This document shows, one piece after another, positions 48,214 to 56,542 of a stretch of DNA of 64,000 bases (positions are counted from its first letter, which is position 1; each line of letters begins with the position of its first letter). The position numbers and the translations under genes were made by a program. The notes under the pieces were generated by a model, which saw only the letters and a program-made list of their open reading frames with translations, had not been told where the DNA came from and ran no database searches. This stretch comes from Microbulbifer variabilis (lineage in GTDB: Bacteria > Pseudomonadota > Gammaproteobacteria > Pseudomonadales > Cellvibrionaceae), in the NCBI RefSeq assembly GCF_023716485.1, contig NZ_CP092418.1:3752501-3816500 (forward strand), read 5' to 3'.

Positions 48214-48579
48214 TTACTGTTTCTCTCCGATATCTGACCAAACCGCAAATTCATTGCCGCTGGGCTCGGCAAAATGAAAGCGCCTTCCTCCGGGGAAAGA
48301 AAAAATAGGTTTGACCACCTTAGCACCGCACCGCTCGACTTTTTGTAACGTATCTTCCAGGTCAGAACTATAGAGTACTACCAACGCGGCACCATTCACT
48401 GTTGAGCTGTGCATATCCGCCTGGAAAAAGCCACCGTCCAAGCCTGCGCCGGAGAAAGCGGAGTACTCGGGGCCATAATCTGTAAATTCCCAGCCAAAGG
48501 CCTCAGTGAAAAAAGCCTTGGTCTTTGCCAGATTCTTAGATGGGAACTCTACATAATTAATTTTTTCATGATTATCCAT
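48214..48579 (-). CDS. VOC family (glyoxalase/bleomycin-resistance-like) protein
   Basis: 121 residues with two beta-alpha-beta-beta-beta units: INYVEFPSKNLAKTKAFFTEAFGWEFTDYGPEY at the N-terminus and a closing PGGRRFHFAEPSGNEFAVWSD, both typical of vicinal-oxygen-chelate proteins. The residues for metal binding (His-poor; Glu in EFAVW) are partly present. Substrate unknown. Its end faces the FG-GAP gene. Confidence 0.88.
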   Translation of the reverse strand: MDNHEKINYVEFPSKNLAKTKAFFTEAFGWEFTDYGPEYSAFSGAGLDGGFFQADMHSSTVNGAALVVLYSSDLEDTLQKVERCGAKVVKPIFSFPGGRRFHFAEPSGNEFAVWSDIGEKQ

Positions 48580-48614
48580 ACCAAGCTCTCCCGATATTTT
48601 AATTTAATTCTCCC

Positions 48615-48989
48615 CTAACCAACGACGGGTTTTTCCGGTGTATCAACCACCCGAAAACTGCCATTGGCCAGCGCGAGAGGTTGATCGTTATGCATAATAA
48701 CTGCGCGATCCATCATCAGGTCAAAATCCAACATGGCGTAAAGAACAACTCCACGCCGCCCCTGGTAGATATTCGGCCGATAAACCAGTGCTGCCATGCG
48801 TACTCCCATAGGCGCATACGAGTAACTGGCTTCACATACCAGCTTGCCACCGGCAGTGATATAGCAGTTGGATTCTGACTCATAACTGACAACATAGGTG
48901 GAGAGATCAGGGAAATCCCCCACCTCGGAATAATGGGTGCCAGTCCACTCCAGGCTTAAACCTACGAGACTTTTGAATGCACACGACAT
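48615..48989 (-). CDS. Hypothetical protein
   Basis: 124 residues from the ATG at 48989 (MSCAFKSLVGLSLEWTGTHYSE...). The frame remains open to 49082 (TTG), but the extra 31 residues look non-coding and overlap the terminator area of the nuclease gene. The body is beta-rich with an unusual conserved-looking tail (YQGRRGVVLYAMLDFDLMMDRAVIMHN). I do not recognise the family. Start uncertain; ribosome site weak. Confidence 0.55.
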   Translation of the reverse strand: MSCAFKSLVGLSLEWTGTHYSEVGDFPDLSTYVVSYESESNCYITAGGKLVCEASYSYAPMGVRMAALVYRPNIYQGRRGVVLYAMLDFDLMMDRAVIMHNDQPLALANGSFRVVDTPEKPVVG

Positions 48990-49106
48990 AAAGGGGCGCC
49001 CCTGTAACCCAACAAGACAGAACCTAGTATGGTCCTTCTTTCTCCCAAAGGGGGTCATCAGCTTAAAAACAAATGGGGGCAATTAATTTTTTAAGGAGAG
49101 CGAAAT

Positions 49107-49133
49107 AAAAAAGACCGCACCACCAGGGTGCGG
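49107..49133 (-). terminator. Terminator of the extracellular nuclease gene
   Basis: On the minus strand CCGCACC (49133-49127) pairs with GGTGCGG (49121-49115), followed by TCTTTTTT (49114-49107). It lies about 120 bases past the nuclease stop. Confidence 0.7.
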
Positions 49134-49254
49134 CCATTCGCTTCTAGGGAAAAGCTATCAACTCAAAGAATCCTGGTGAAGCGACGACAGGGAATTCAAA
49201 ACCCCAGCGCCAGGGCAACCAGAATATTTATTATTAATCAAAAATTGACATATA

Positions 49255-52101
49255 TCATCGTGGCCAGGAAATTTTTACTACTTGAGAGGCGCTGTCTTCA
49301 GCGTCCTCACCATCAGTCACTGTGAGGGTAATTTCGTAATTACCCGTTTGTGCGTAGCGATGTAACGCCCAACGACCGTTGCGCTGCACTCCATCCCCAA
49401 AATCCCAGTGGTATTGCAGTTTATTATCACCGCTGTATTGGCTGCGATCTTCTACCCATACCCAACGGAAAAAGCGATGGAGTTTAAAGTTGGCCTGCAG
49501 TGAAATCGCATCATCCATCACTTCAACAATCTGTTCTTGTGTGGATACCGCACCGCGATCGTCTTTTACCTGCAAACGTACCAAGTAATTACCCGGCACA
49601 TCGAAAGTGTGGCTGGGATTTTGCTCGCTACTGGTTACACCGTCGCCGAAATCCCAGGACCAGCTCAACAGCTCACCATCTGCATCAGTGCTGTTATCGA
49701 TAAAATTCATCAACAACCCTTCAGACTTCCAGCTGAATTCTGCCGTGGGCGCTAGGTTATCTGCACCCAGGTCCAGCTCAACAATTAAGGGATCGTGATC
49801 GGATGCACGGAAGGGGCCTGTAGAGTAGAGGTTTTCCTGCTGCTCTAGGCTCTTGTGTTCAAGGTTGTAATCCAGCACTCGCGGTTCATCGGCATTGATA
49901 TGCCAGTCCACAGCGGCAGTAACCAACGGAGCCAGTGAAGGGCTGGCCAGCGCATGATCCAGATAGCCAGACTGGCCGTCATAGACATAGGAATAAGCTT
50001 GTCCCGCTCCGTACCATTCCAGCAGGTCAGTATACCCCGCCCCTTCAAGAGCCGTAATTGGGTTTTCCATGGCGTAGCTGTTGAGGTCGCCCAGCACTAA
50101 AACACGGTCAACTCCAGTTCCGGTGGGGTCATTCTCAACCCAACTCACCAGGGCATCGGCAGCTTGAGTACGCAGAGCATTCCAGCAGCCCTGACCATCC
50201 CCCTGATCGCTGTTCAGGCTCCCATCTTTTGGACAACTTCCCTTGGATTTAAAGTGGTTCACCACCACGGCGAGACGCTCACCAGAGGAGAGTTCGGCAA
50301 ATGCCTGTAACAGCGGCTGGCGGTTACCGTCATCAAAAGGATAATCCTGCAGAGTAACGGCACTGCCAATCGGCATAACGCGGTCGCTGCGGTAAATCAT
50401 GCCCACGGCGATTTCATCACTGCCCAGCTGCGTGAGGTCCGGCTGCACAAACTGGTAGCTCTGTCCTGATGCTGTAGCATTGAGCCCATTGACCAGATCC
50501 TGGATGGCACTATCGACACCGTAGCCGTCGTTTTCCAGTTCCATCAAGCCGACAATATCGGCTTCCATACGCAAGATTGCAGAAATAATTTTCTCTCTTT
50601 GGCGCTCAAACTCTTCCAAAGTATCGGCGCCGCGCGAAGTGGGGAAGCCACCACCGTTGCCGTCACCATTGAAGTAATTCAGCACGTTAAAGCTGGCAAC
50701 ACGCAGGCTGCCATCACCCGGTAAGATGGGCGCTTCATCGCGTAGATTGACCGGGGTAAATTGGGGGACTTCCACAGGGTGAACACGATAGGCACCAAAG
50801 CCGTACCCCATCACACCGGTGAGCCCCTCCAGAGTATCGCCACTGCGCAAGGTGTTAGAAGCGCTGAGACCCGAGGCCGGATAAGGCATTGTCTCGGGAT
50901 TTTGCACTGTGGAACCATCGTCCAGAATAATCTGGTTGAGTGCGTTGGCTTCCACTTGAGCCGCCGCTGCGGCGCCCGGCATATTATTGTGGGTGGGGAT
51001 ATACAGGCGGCCGTTGGATAGGATCACTTCGCCATAGCGGGCCAGGTTGTAATGACCGTTAACGGTGAGGCTCTGCGGGAATTCAACCAACATCCCTTCG
51101 AGCTGCTCCTGCTCTGCCACAGAGCCAAACGGCATCTGTACATTAGCCGCCGTTACCTGATAACCGCTTCCGCAAACGCTGACACCATCAACCTGATTCA
51201 ACTCAGTGAAATCAAAAAATTCATCGACGATACCCCCCACGCGCACCAGGTCGCCAACTTGCACACTCACACCGAAAGCATTGTCGTGTACAAACAGTCC
51301 TTCTGAAGTCGCATCCACGCCATCCTGATCGCTGTCCTCTTCCTGAAGGAAGAAACCGGCCAAGCCGGTATTGGGATCTTGGAAATTGCCGACAACCACC
51401 GCCTCAATTTCGTGGCGCTCGCCTTCAAGCGCACTCGCGGTGCCGCTGCCCTGTATCTGGCTGATTAAGGTTGCTGCATCGCCACAGGCCCCAAGCTCAA
51501 TACCGCCATTACCGTCACCATCTCCATTGCCACCATCGGCGCCGTGCCAGCCCAGGTGATCAAAGTTATTCAACCCCTCACTGGACCACTCCAGAGCAGG
51601 ATCGAAGATGCCGCTTCCATCGGTTCGGCCTGTCTGCACATCCAGATTGCGTACCAGTGTTTGGTTTTGTGTGCCGAGGCTGCTATTGCCCCACTGGCTG
51701 CCGGGGTCAGTACCAATTTGGCCGATCACATCAACAAAACCATTGGGGCCTACCAGCGCTACGGCATCATCACCATTAAACAGGCCGCTGGTATAAATCT
51801 GGTCGGCCTGATCCAGCAACGCCGCATCGGCACTGCCGTGGGCCAGAACAAATACCGCACCGCCCTGCAGGGTGCCACTCAAAGCAATGTTCGCGGAGGC
51901 GCTATCGGAACCATTGAAAAAAAGCTGGATGGCGTAATCACTCAGATCAATCGCAGTTTCACCGCCATTAAAAATTTCCAGCGCTTTATTGTTACCACTG
52001 CCCTCAATGTACTCCGAGATAATGAGGTCGCTGGCTTGGACCTCTGCAGCCATCAGTGGAAGACCCAGGGCTGCCAGAGCAGCCAAGCCAAATTGTTTCA
52101 T
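49255..52101 (-). CDS. ExeM/NucH-type secreted endonuclease with lamin-tail and PKD domains
   Basis: 948 residues. Order of parts: signal peptide MKQFGLAALAALGLPLMAAEVQA; lamin-tail-like domain with DLIISEYIEGSGNNKALEIFNG; an OB-like segment; an endonuclease/exonuclease/phosphatase catalytic domain from about 480 (LRVASFNVLNYFNGD, GLMELENDGYG, VVNHFKSKG, LVLGDLNSYAMENPI, and the final SDHDPLIVEL); then two PKD domains (FSWKSEGLLMNF...WSWDFGDGVTS and LQYHWDFGDGVQR). It should be an exported nuclease releasing phosphate or nucleotides from extracellular DNA. The frame reaches 52179; the ATG at 52101 starts the signal peptide. Confidence 0.93.
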   Translation of the reverse strand: MKQFGLAALAALGLPLMAAEVQASDLIISEYIEGSGNNKALEIFNGGETAIDLSDYAIQLFFNGSDSASANIALSGTLQGGAVFVLAHGSADAALLDQADQIYTSGLFNGDDAVALVGPNGFVDVIGQIGTDPGSQWGNSSLGTQNQTLVRNLDVQTGRTDGSGIFDPALEWSSEGLNNFDHLGWHGADGGNGDGDGNGGIELGACGDAATLISQIQGSGTASALEGERHEIEAVVVGNFQDPNTGLAGFFLQEEDSDQDGVDATSEGLFVHDNAFGVSVQVGDLVRVGGIVDEFFDFTELNQVDGVSVCGSGYQVTAANVQMPFGSVAEQEQLEGMLVEFPQSLTVNGHYNLARYGEVILSNGRLYIPTHNNMPGAAAAAQVEANALNQIILDDGSTVQNPETMPYPASGLSASNTLRSGDTLEGLTGVMGYGFGAYRVHPVEVPQFTPVNLRDEAPILPGDGSLRVASFNVLNYFNGDGNGGGFPTSRGADTLEEFERQREKIISAILRMEADIVGLMELENDGYGVDSAIQDLVNGLNATASGQSYQFVQPDLTQLGSDEIAVGMIYRSDRVMPIGSAVTLQDYPFDDGNRQPLLQAFAELSSGERLAVVVNHFKSKGSCPKDGSLNSDQGDGQGCWNALRTQAADALVSWVENDPTGTGVDRVLVLGDLNSYAMENPITALEGAGYTDLLEWYGAGQAYSYVYDGQSGYLDHALASPSLAPLVTAAVDWHINADEPRVLDYNLEHKSLEQQENLYSTGPFRASDHDPLIVELDLGADNLAPTAEFSWKSEGLLMNFIDNSTDADGELLSWSWDFGDGVTSSEQNPSHTFDVPGNYLVRLQVKDDRGAVSTQEQIVEVMDDAISLQANFKLHRFFRWVWVEDRSQYSGDNKLQYHWDFGDGVQRNGRWALHRYAQTGNYEITLTVTDGEDAEDSASQVVKISWPR

Positions 52102-52162
52102 CGTCGTTATTCCCAGTTGCCTGATACGGATTAAGCGGCGCAAAGAGTGGCGGGGAATTCCT

Positions 52163-52198
52163 AAATTTCGATGAAACAAATGTTAAATTTCGGTTTCA
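52163..52198. promoter_or_regulatory. Repeated motif in the nuclease-MarR divergent gap
   Basis: AAATTTCGATG and AAATTTCGGTT are repeated 23 bases apart, and TGAAAC with GTTTCA form an inverted pair around the second copy. It lies between the divergent nuclease and MarR genes, so an operator is plausible; nothing links it to a named regulator. Confidence 0.3.
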
Positions 52199-52296
52199 AT
52201 GTGTGGTGATTGGAAAGGCTTGGCATTTGCCGGCAACCTAAAAACGTGTGTCCGCGATCAAGCGAAGGGTTAACGGGTTCACAGGAGGTTGAGGAA

Positions 52297-52836
52297 ATGC
52301 CACAGCGTAGGGAGATACTCTACAATCATTTATATAAGCACTTATATAAATTCAACACTATGAAATACAGCCAGTTGGGTACTCGCCTCAGGCATTTAAT
52401 CGAATTACTGGACGGCGATGTCGCAGATAGTTACCGCACCTGCGGTATTAAAAACTACAAGCCGCGTTATACACCGGTGATGCGAGCCCTTATCCACAAG
52501 AGCCCGGTCACCATCAATGAAATCGCGGCCAGTGCCGCAATCTCCCAGCCGGCGGTTAGCCAGACAGTCAGAGATATGGTCCAGCAGGGATTGTTAGAAA
52601 TCCTCACCGGGGAGGATGCACGCCAGCGCAAGGTCCGCCTCAGCCGTAAAGGCCAGCGCTTACTACCAAAGCTTGAAGTCCACTGGCAAGCCACCGTTGA
52701 AGCGGAACGTTCATTAAATCGGCAACTGTCTACACCTCTAACAGCACTCGTCGAAGAGGCGATTGCCGCTCTGCAGGAACACCCCTATCTCGATCGCATT
52801 CAGCAGTGCATTGCCAAGGAGAATAAAAAGCCATGA
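52297..52836 (+). CDS. MarR family transcriptional regulator
   Basis: 179 residues. A winged helix-turn-helix domain is clear: YTPVMRALIHKSPVTINEIAASAAISQPAVSQTVRDMVQQGLLEI followed by the wing EDARQRKVRLSRKGQRLL. The ATG at 52297 has AGGAGG at a good distance. The alternative ATG at 52360 lies just after a perfect 22-base palindrome and begins the more conserved MKYSQLGTRLRHLIELL, so the true start is uncertain. The stop overlaps the S41 peptidase start (ATGA), so the two are co-transcribed. Confidence 0.88.
   Translation: MPQRREILYNHLYKHLYKFNTMKYSQLGTRLRHLIELLDGDVADSYRTCGIKNYKPRYTPVMRALIHKSPVTINEIAASAAISQPAVSQTVRDMVQQGLLEILTGEDARQRKVRLSRKGQRLLPKLEVHWQATVEAERSLNRQLSTPLTALVEEAIAALQEHPYLDRIQQCIAKENKKP
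52329..52350. promoter_or_regulatory. 22-base palindrome, candidate MarR operator
   Basis: TTTATATAAG CA CTTATATAAA is a perfect inverted repeat with 10-base arms, the size of typical MarR-family sites. It is inside the longest MarR reading frame (encoding HLYKHLYK) and 10 bases before the alternative ATG at 52360. Autoregulation is inference. Confidence 0.5.
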
Positions 52837-53789
52837 AACTGATTGCCGCCTTCAGCCTGGTCCTGTGCCACACCATCTCTTCAGCGACTTACGCAAGCGA
52901 TGAGGATTGCCAGTTTAATCCCACCGTAGTTATCCAATCCGCCGCCAGCGCTATTGCAGAAACTTATATACTCGCAGACAAAGCCCAAAGCGTTTCCCTG
53001 GCGTTGTCTGAGATGGCCAGTAGCCCTGAAGCTTTGCGCCTTTGCCGGGACTCCGAAAGTTTTGCCAAGCTAATTACCGAGAAAATCCGAACACTGTCTG
53101 GAGACAAGCACTTCTATTTGGAGCCGGTAAGCCCTAATGAAGATTCCAACAATTGGATAGCACAGTGGCGGGCTGAGGCGCCCAAGAACAACTATGGTGT
53201 AAAGAAACTAGAGTTATTGCCCGGTAATATTGCCTACTTCAAACTCTCTTCATTCCACACTTTTGAAAATGCACGGCAAAGCCTGGCCGCGGCATTTACC
53301 CTGCTGCAACACAGTGACGGGCTGATATTGGACCTGCGCAATAATGGCGGTGGTGATAGTGATACAGCCACCGCCATCCTTGAGTCCTTTGTCGACCCCA
53401 CTAAACCCCTGCCATATGTCATTGAAACCAGAGAGAAGCAACATTCCCCTGAACGCATCAAAGAACTTCCTTGGCCAGCCTATGGCACCCATAGACCCAT
53501 GGTAGTACTGATCAATGGGCGCTCCTTCTCTGCATCAGAAAGCATCGCCTTCTCGCTGCAACAACTGGGTAGAGCCACTATTATCGGTAGTGCCAGCGCC
53601 GGCGGAGCCCATATGATGGATGCGCCTCAGACCCTGCCATTTAGCTTTGAGATTGGAATTCCCTCTAGTCGCCCGGTTTCGACTTTATCTAAGGAACTAG
53701 TTAACTGGGAGGGTCAGGGGGTGAGGCCGAATATTAAAACTAGCGAACAAGAAATTTTGCAGGTGGCATTAGAGGTTCTTAAAAAGTAA
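52833..53789 (+). CDS. S41 family peptidase (IRBP/tail-specific protease-like)
   Basis: 318 residues. A signal peptide (LIAAFSLVLCHTISSATYA) predicts export. The S41 core shows IAYFKLSSFHT, DGLILDLRNNGGGDSDTATAI, and the nucleophile region VLINGRSFSASESIAFSLQQLGRATIIGSASAGGAH, with Ser in SASES. No PDZ domain is visible, so it resembles the IRBP-like branch. Couples to the MarR gene by overlap, suggesting the regulator controls it. Substrate unknown. Confidence 0.88.
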   Translation: MKLIAAFSLVLCHTISSATYASDEDCQFNPTVVIQSAASAIAETYILADKAQSVSLALSEMASSPEALRLCRDSESFAKLITEKIRTLSGDKHFYLEPVSPNEDSNNWIAQWRAEAPKNNYGVKKLELLPGNIAYFKLSSFHTFENARQSLAAAFTLLQHSDGLILDLRNNGGGDSDTATAILESFVDPTKPLPYVIETREKQHSPERIKELPWPAYGTHRPMVVLINGRSFSASESIAFSLQQLGRATIIGSASAGGAHMMDAPQTLPFSFEIGIPSSRPVSTLSKELVNWEGQGVRPNIKTSEQEILQVALEVLKK

Positions 53790-53844
53790 ACTGCGTTTTA
53801 AAGCACACCCAAACTTTAAAACAATGGAATTGTAGAACTCAACA

Positions 53845-54315
53845 ATGCGTACCTCTTTACAACCTATAACACAGAATAACTATGAGGCGGTCTGCGATCT
53901 GGATGTCGCCGAAGCGCAGCAAGAATACGTCGCCTGTAATATGTGGTCACTGGTGGAGGCACAGTTCAATTCTGGATATGAAACCCGTGCGATTTATACG
54001 GGAGAAAAGCCCGTTGGTTTTCTTATGTGGGTGAAAGAGAGCCGTGAAAAAATTTCCATTTGGAGATTTATGGTTGACCAGAAGCAGCAGGGGAAGGGGA
54101 TAGGTAGGGCAGCGCTTCAGCTAGCCCTACAAGAAATCCGGCAAACACCCAATATCGAGCAAATAGAAATCTGCTACAACCCCAAAAACCCAGTGGCTAA
54201 AGACTTTTATTCCAGTTTTGGTTTTACTGAAATGGGTATGGATAAGGACAACGAAGATATGCTTGCCATTATCAACCTCACCAATAAAACTCCTGAAGAG
54301 GCTGATGCTATTTAA
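53845..54315 (+). CDS. GNAT family N-acetyltransferase
   Basis: 156 residues with the spermidine-acetyltransferase-like fold. IWRFMVDQKQQGKGIGRAALQLALQEI is the acetyl-CoA motif (Q/R-x-x-G-x-G) and CYNPKNPVAKDFYSSFGFTEMG the C-terminal motif. Substrate unknown. Its last 8 bases overlap the end of the convergent PPOX gene. Confidence 0.87.
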   Translation: MRTSLQPITQNNYEAVCDLDVAEAQQEYVACNMWSLVEAQFNSGYETRAIYTGEKPVGFLMWVKESREKISIWRFMVDQKQQGKGIGRAALQLALQEIRQTPNIEQIEICYNPKNPVAKDFYSSFGFTEMGMDKDNEDMLAIINLTNKTPEEADAI

Positions 54316-54907
54316 ACGGGCAGGCGGGCTTAGTGCCACTCCAGACCGGTAAATCGAGATCTTCTTTATTGTCTGATGGCGCCCCTGTGCGACTCTTAAA
54401 AGAACCTTCCTCTATGGTCAGGCGCATTAGGGCCGTACCCTTGCGCTCCTGAGTATTTGGAGCGCGCACCTGGCTCCAGCGGCCGGGCTCGATATCTTCG
54501 ATAATAGATTTGAAAACCGCATCAAACTCCTCTGGGTCCTGTACCCGCGCACCGCGGCAAAACAAAACTGCCGAGCGATAGTTGGCACTGTGATGAAAGG
54601 CGGATTTAGCCAGGACCCATTCGTCATAGTGGGCAAAGGAAATACACACCTGCTGCCCCGAATCCAGTAATTTCTGCAGCCGGCTTTTATTGGCCACATG
54701 AAAATACAAAAAGTCCCCATGGCGCCATACCGTCATGGGAATAACAATCACTTCACCATCCTGGGTAAAACCAATATGCCCGAGCTTCAGTTCATCGACC
54801 AAACGATAAATATCCTCGCGGCGATAACTGGCCCTCTTGGCAGCACGGCGCACCCGGCTTTTCGCAGTAACCGACAGTTCACTCTTTGCGGAATCTAAAA
54901 CTACCAT
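54308..54907 (-). CDS. Pyridoxamine 5'-phosphate oxidase family protein
   Basis: 199 residues. A flavin-binding split-barrel protein: AKRASYRREDIYRLVDELKLGHIGFTQDGEVIVIPMTVWRHGDFLYFHVANKSRLQKLL, followed by CISFAHYDEWVLAKSAFHHSANYRSAVLFCRG (key parts shown as GHIGF, VWRHGDFLYFH and HHSANYRSAVLF), as in the PPOX group often paired with MocR regulators. Not a canonical PdxH. The ATG at 54907 follows GGGAG; the frame extends to 54952. Divergent from the MocR-like gene with an inverted repeat between. Confidence 0.85.
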   Translation of the reverse strand: MVVLDSAKSELSVTAKSRVRRAAKRASYRREDIYRLVDELKLGHIGFTQDGEVIVIPMTVWRHGDFLYFHVANKSRLQKLLDSGQQVCISFAHYDEWVLAKSAFHHSANYRSAVLFCRGARVQDPEEFDAVFKSIIEDIEPGRWSQVRAPNTQERKGTALMRLTIEEGSFKSRTGAPSDNKEDLDLPVWSGTKPACPFK

Positions 54908-54972
54908 TCTTAAAAACTCCCACAACGATTTATCAACAACAGATATCGCCAATATAGGGAGTTACTGGTACT

Positions 54973-54996
54973 CTGATTAGATCCAGTTTTAATCAG
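54973..54996. promoter_or_regulatory. Inverted repeat, candidate MocR operator
   Basis: CTGATTA and TAATCAG (7-base arms, 10-base spacer) lie in the gap between the divergent PPOX and MocR-like genes, 14 bases before the MocR start. Regulators of this family usually bind their divergent promoters. Confidence 0.45.
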
Positions 54997-55010
54997 TTAA
55001 TGGTGCCAGT

Positions 55011-56483
55011 TTGAGTAGCCCCGATTTTGCCGACTTAATCCTGGACCCCAGGCAACCGTTACAAAGCCAGCTATACCGCAGCCTGGTGGAGTGGATTTGC
55101 AGCGGCCGTCTCTCAGCAGGGAGTAAGCTCCCCTCCTCTCGCAGACTATCCTCCACCCTGAATATCAGCCGCAATACGGTCACACTGGTGCTAGAGCAGC
55201 TCAAAGCAGAGGGTTTTGTTACCAGCCGTGTCGGACAGGGCGTTTTTGTATCCAGTACCCTGCCCGCTTACGTACAGAAAACACAGCATCAGGCATGGTA
55301 TTCCCAAGACTCCGATGGTACAGCTCCCTTACCAGGGCTCTCAGCCCTTGGCCAAAAGCTGCAGACAGCCACGGCATTTAAAACCGACAGCGGCGTATCT
55401 CTACCTTTTTCACCGGGTATACCGGACCTCAATGCCTTTCCCTTATCTATTTGGTCCAGACTCTACAGGCGCCACAAAGATAGGTTTCCACTGCTTAGCT
55501 ATGGGCACAGCCAGGGCCATCCACCCTTACGCTGGGCACTGGCAGAATACCTGCGCAGCTGCCGCGGAGTGCTCTGTGATGAAAGCCAGATCATCATAAC
55601 CAATGGCGCCCAGGAAGCCTTGAGCCTGTGCGCACAAGTGCTACTTGGCCCCGGAGATACCGCCATCATGGAAAACCCTGGCTACCGCCGCGCCCGCTGG
55701 GTATTTCAAACCTGCGGCGCCAAGTTGGCATTGGCCGAATTGCAAAGCGGCTATTTAGACGTGGATGCACTGACCAAAAGCCAACTGCACGGCAAAGTCC
55801 TCTACACCACGCCAACCCATCAGTACCCCATGGGCGGAGTGATGCCTGCCAGTGAACGGCTAAAGCTGTTGGACTGGGCCAGCAAGACGCAATGCTGGAT
55901 TTTAGAAGATGACTACGACAGCGAATTTTCCTTTAAGCACAAACCTGTCGCCGCTCTCCAAGGAATGGCAGAGCATACCCCGGTTATCTATATGGGCAGT
56001 TTCAGTAAAAGTCTGCAGCCCGGCCTGCGTTTAGGTTACATGATCGTTCCCAAACCCTTTGTACAGGCATTTGCTCGAGCAAAGGAAATACTCTCCGGCC
56101 ACTCCCCCCTACTTGCCCAGGCGGTTGTTGCCGACTTTATTGACGAGGGACACTTCGTACGACACCTGCGTAAAATGCGCATCAACTATCGGGAAAAATG
56201 GCTGCATTTTTGCGATTTGGCACGAGATAAACTGGAACCCCAGGCGCAGCTCATCGCAAGTAGCGCCGGAATGCACGTGGTACTCGCCACGCCCGGCAGG
56301 AATGACCTAGAACTGTCAAAGCAATTAGCCCAGCACCGCTTCGGTAGCACGCCACTTTCTTTTTTCTATCCCGACAAATCATTGAACCATGGCCTGGTAT
56401 TAGGGTTTGCCAATACCAGTAAACAACAGCGAGAGGACTGTATAGATCTTCTGCAGAGTTTTTTGACACACTCATTCAGATAG
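55011..56483 (+). CDS. MocR-type regulator (GntR HTH fused to PLP aminotransferase-like domain)
   Basis: 490 residues. The N-terminal GntR winged helix is PLQSQLYRSLVEWICSGRLSAGSKLPSSRRLSSTLNISRNTVTLVLEQLKAEGF (key: KLPSSRRLS, SRNTV). From about 125 an aminotransferase class I/II fold carries NGAQEALSLCAQVLL, EDDYDSEF and the PLP-lysine region MGSFSKSLQPGLRLGYMIVP. Such proteins sense PLP or amino compounds and control nearby genes. TTG start at 55011 is the only fitting one. Divergent from a PPOX gene, and followed 60 bases later by a membrane-protein gene. Very similar to the partial gene at the right edge. Confidence 0.92.
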   Translation: MSSPDFADLILDPRQPLQSQLYRSLVEWICSGRLSAGSKLPSSRRLSSTLNISRNTVTLVLEQLKAEGFVTSRVGQGVFVSSTLPAYVQKTQHQAWYSQDSDGTAPLPGLSALGQKLQTATAFKTDSGVSLPFSPGIPDLNAFPLSIWSRLYRRHKDRFPLLSYGHSQGHPPLRWALAEYLRSCRGVLCDESQIIITNGAQEALSLCAQVLLGPGDTAIMENPGYRRARWVFQTCGAKLALAELQSGYLDVDALTKSQLHGKVLYTTPTHQYPMGGVMPASERLKLLDWASKTQCWILEDDYDSEFSFKHKPVAALQGMAEHTPVIYMGSFSKSLQPGLRLGYMIVPKPFVQAFARAKEILSGHSPLLAQAVVADFIDEGHFVRHLRKMRINYREKWLHFCDLARDKLEPQAQLIASSAGMHVVLATPGRNDLELSKQLAQHRFGSTPLSFFYPDKSLNHGLVLGFANTSKQQREDCIDLLQSFLTHSFR

Positions 56484-56542
56484 CAAACTTTTTTGGCACA
56501 AGTATTGATCTATGGGGATCGAATTCAACTAGGCTAGGGTTT

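Noticed and set aside
51544..52134. 196-residue plus-strand frame over the nuclease N-terminus
   Set aside because: Antisense to the lamin-tail region of the nuclease; no independent support.
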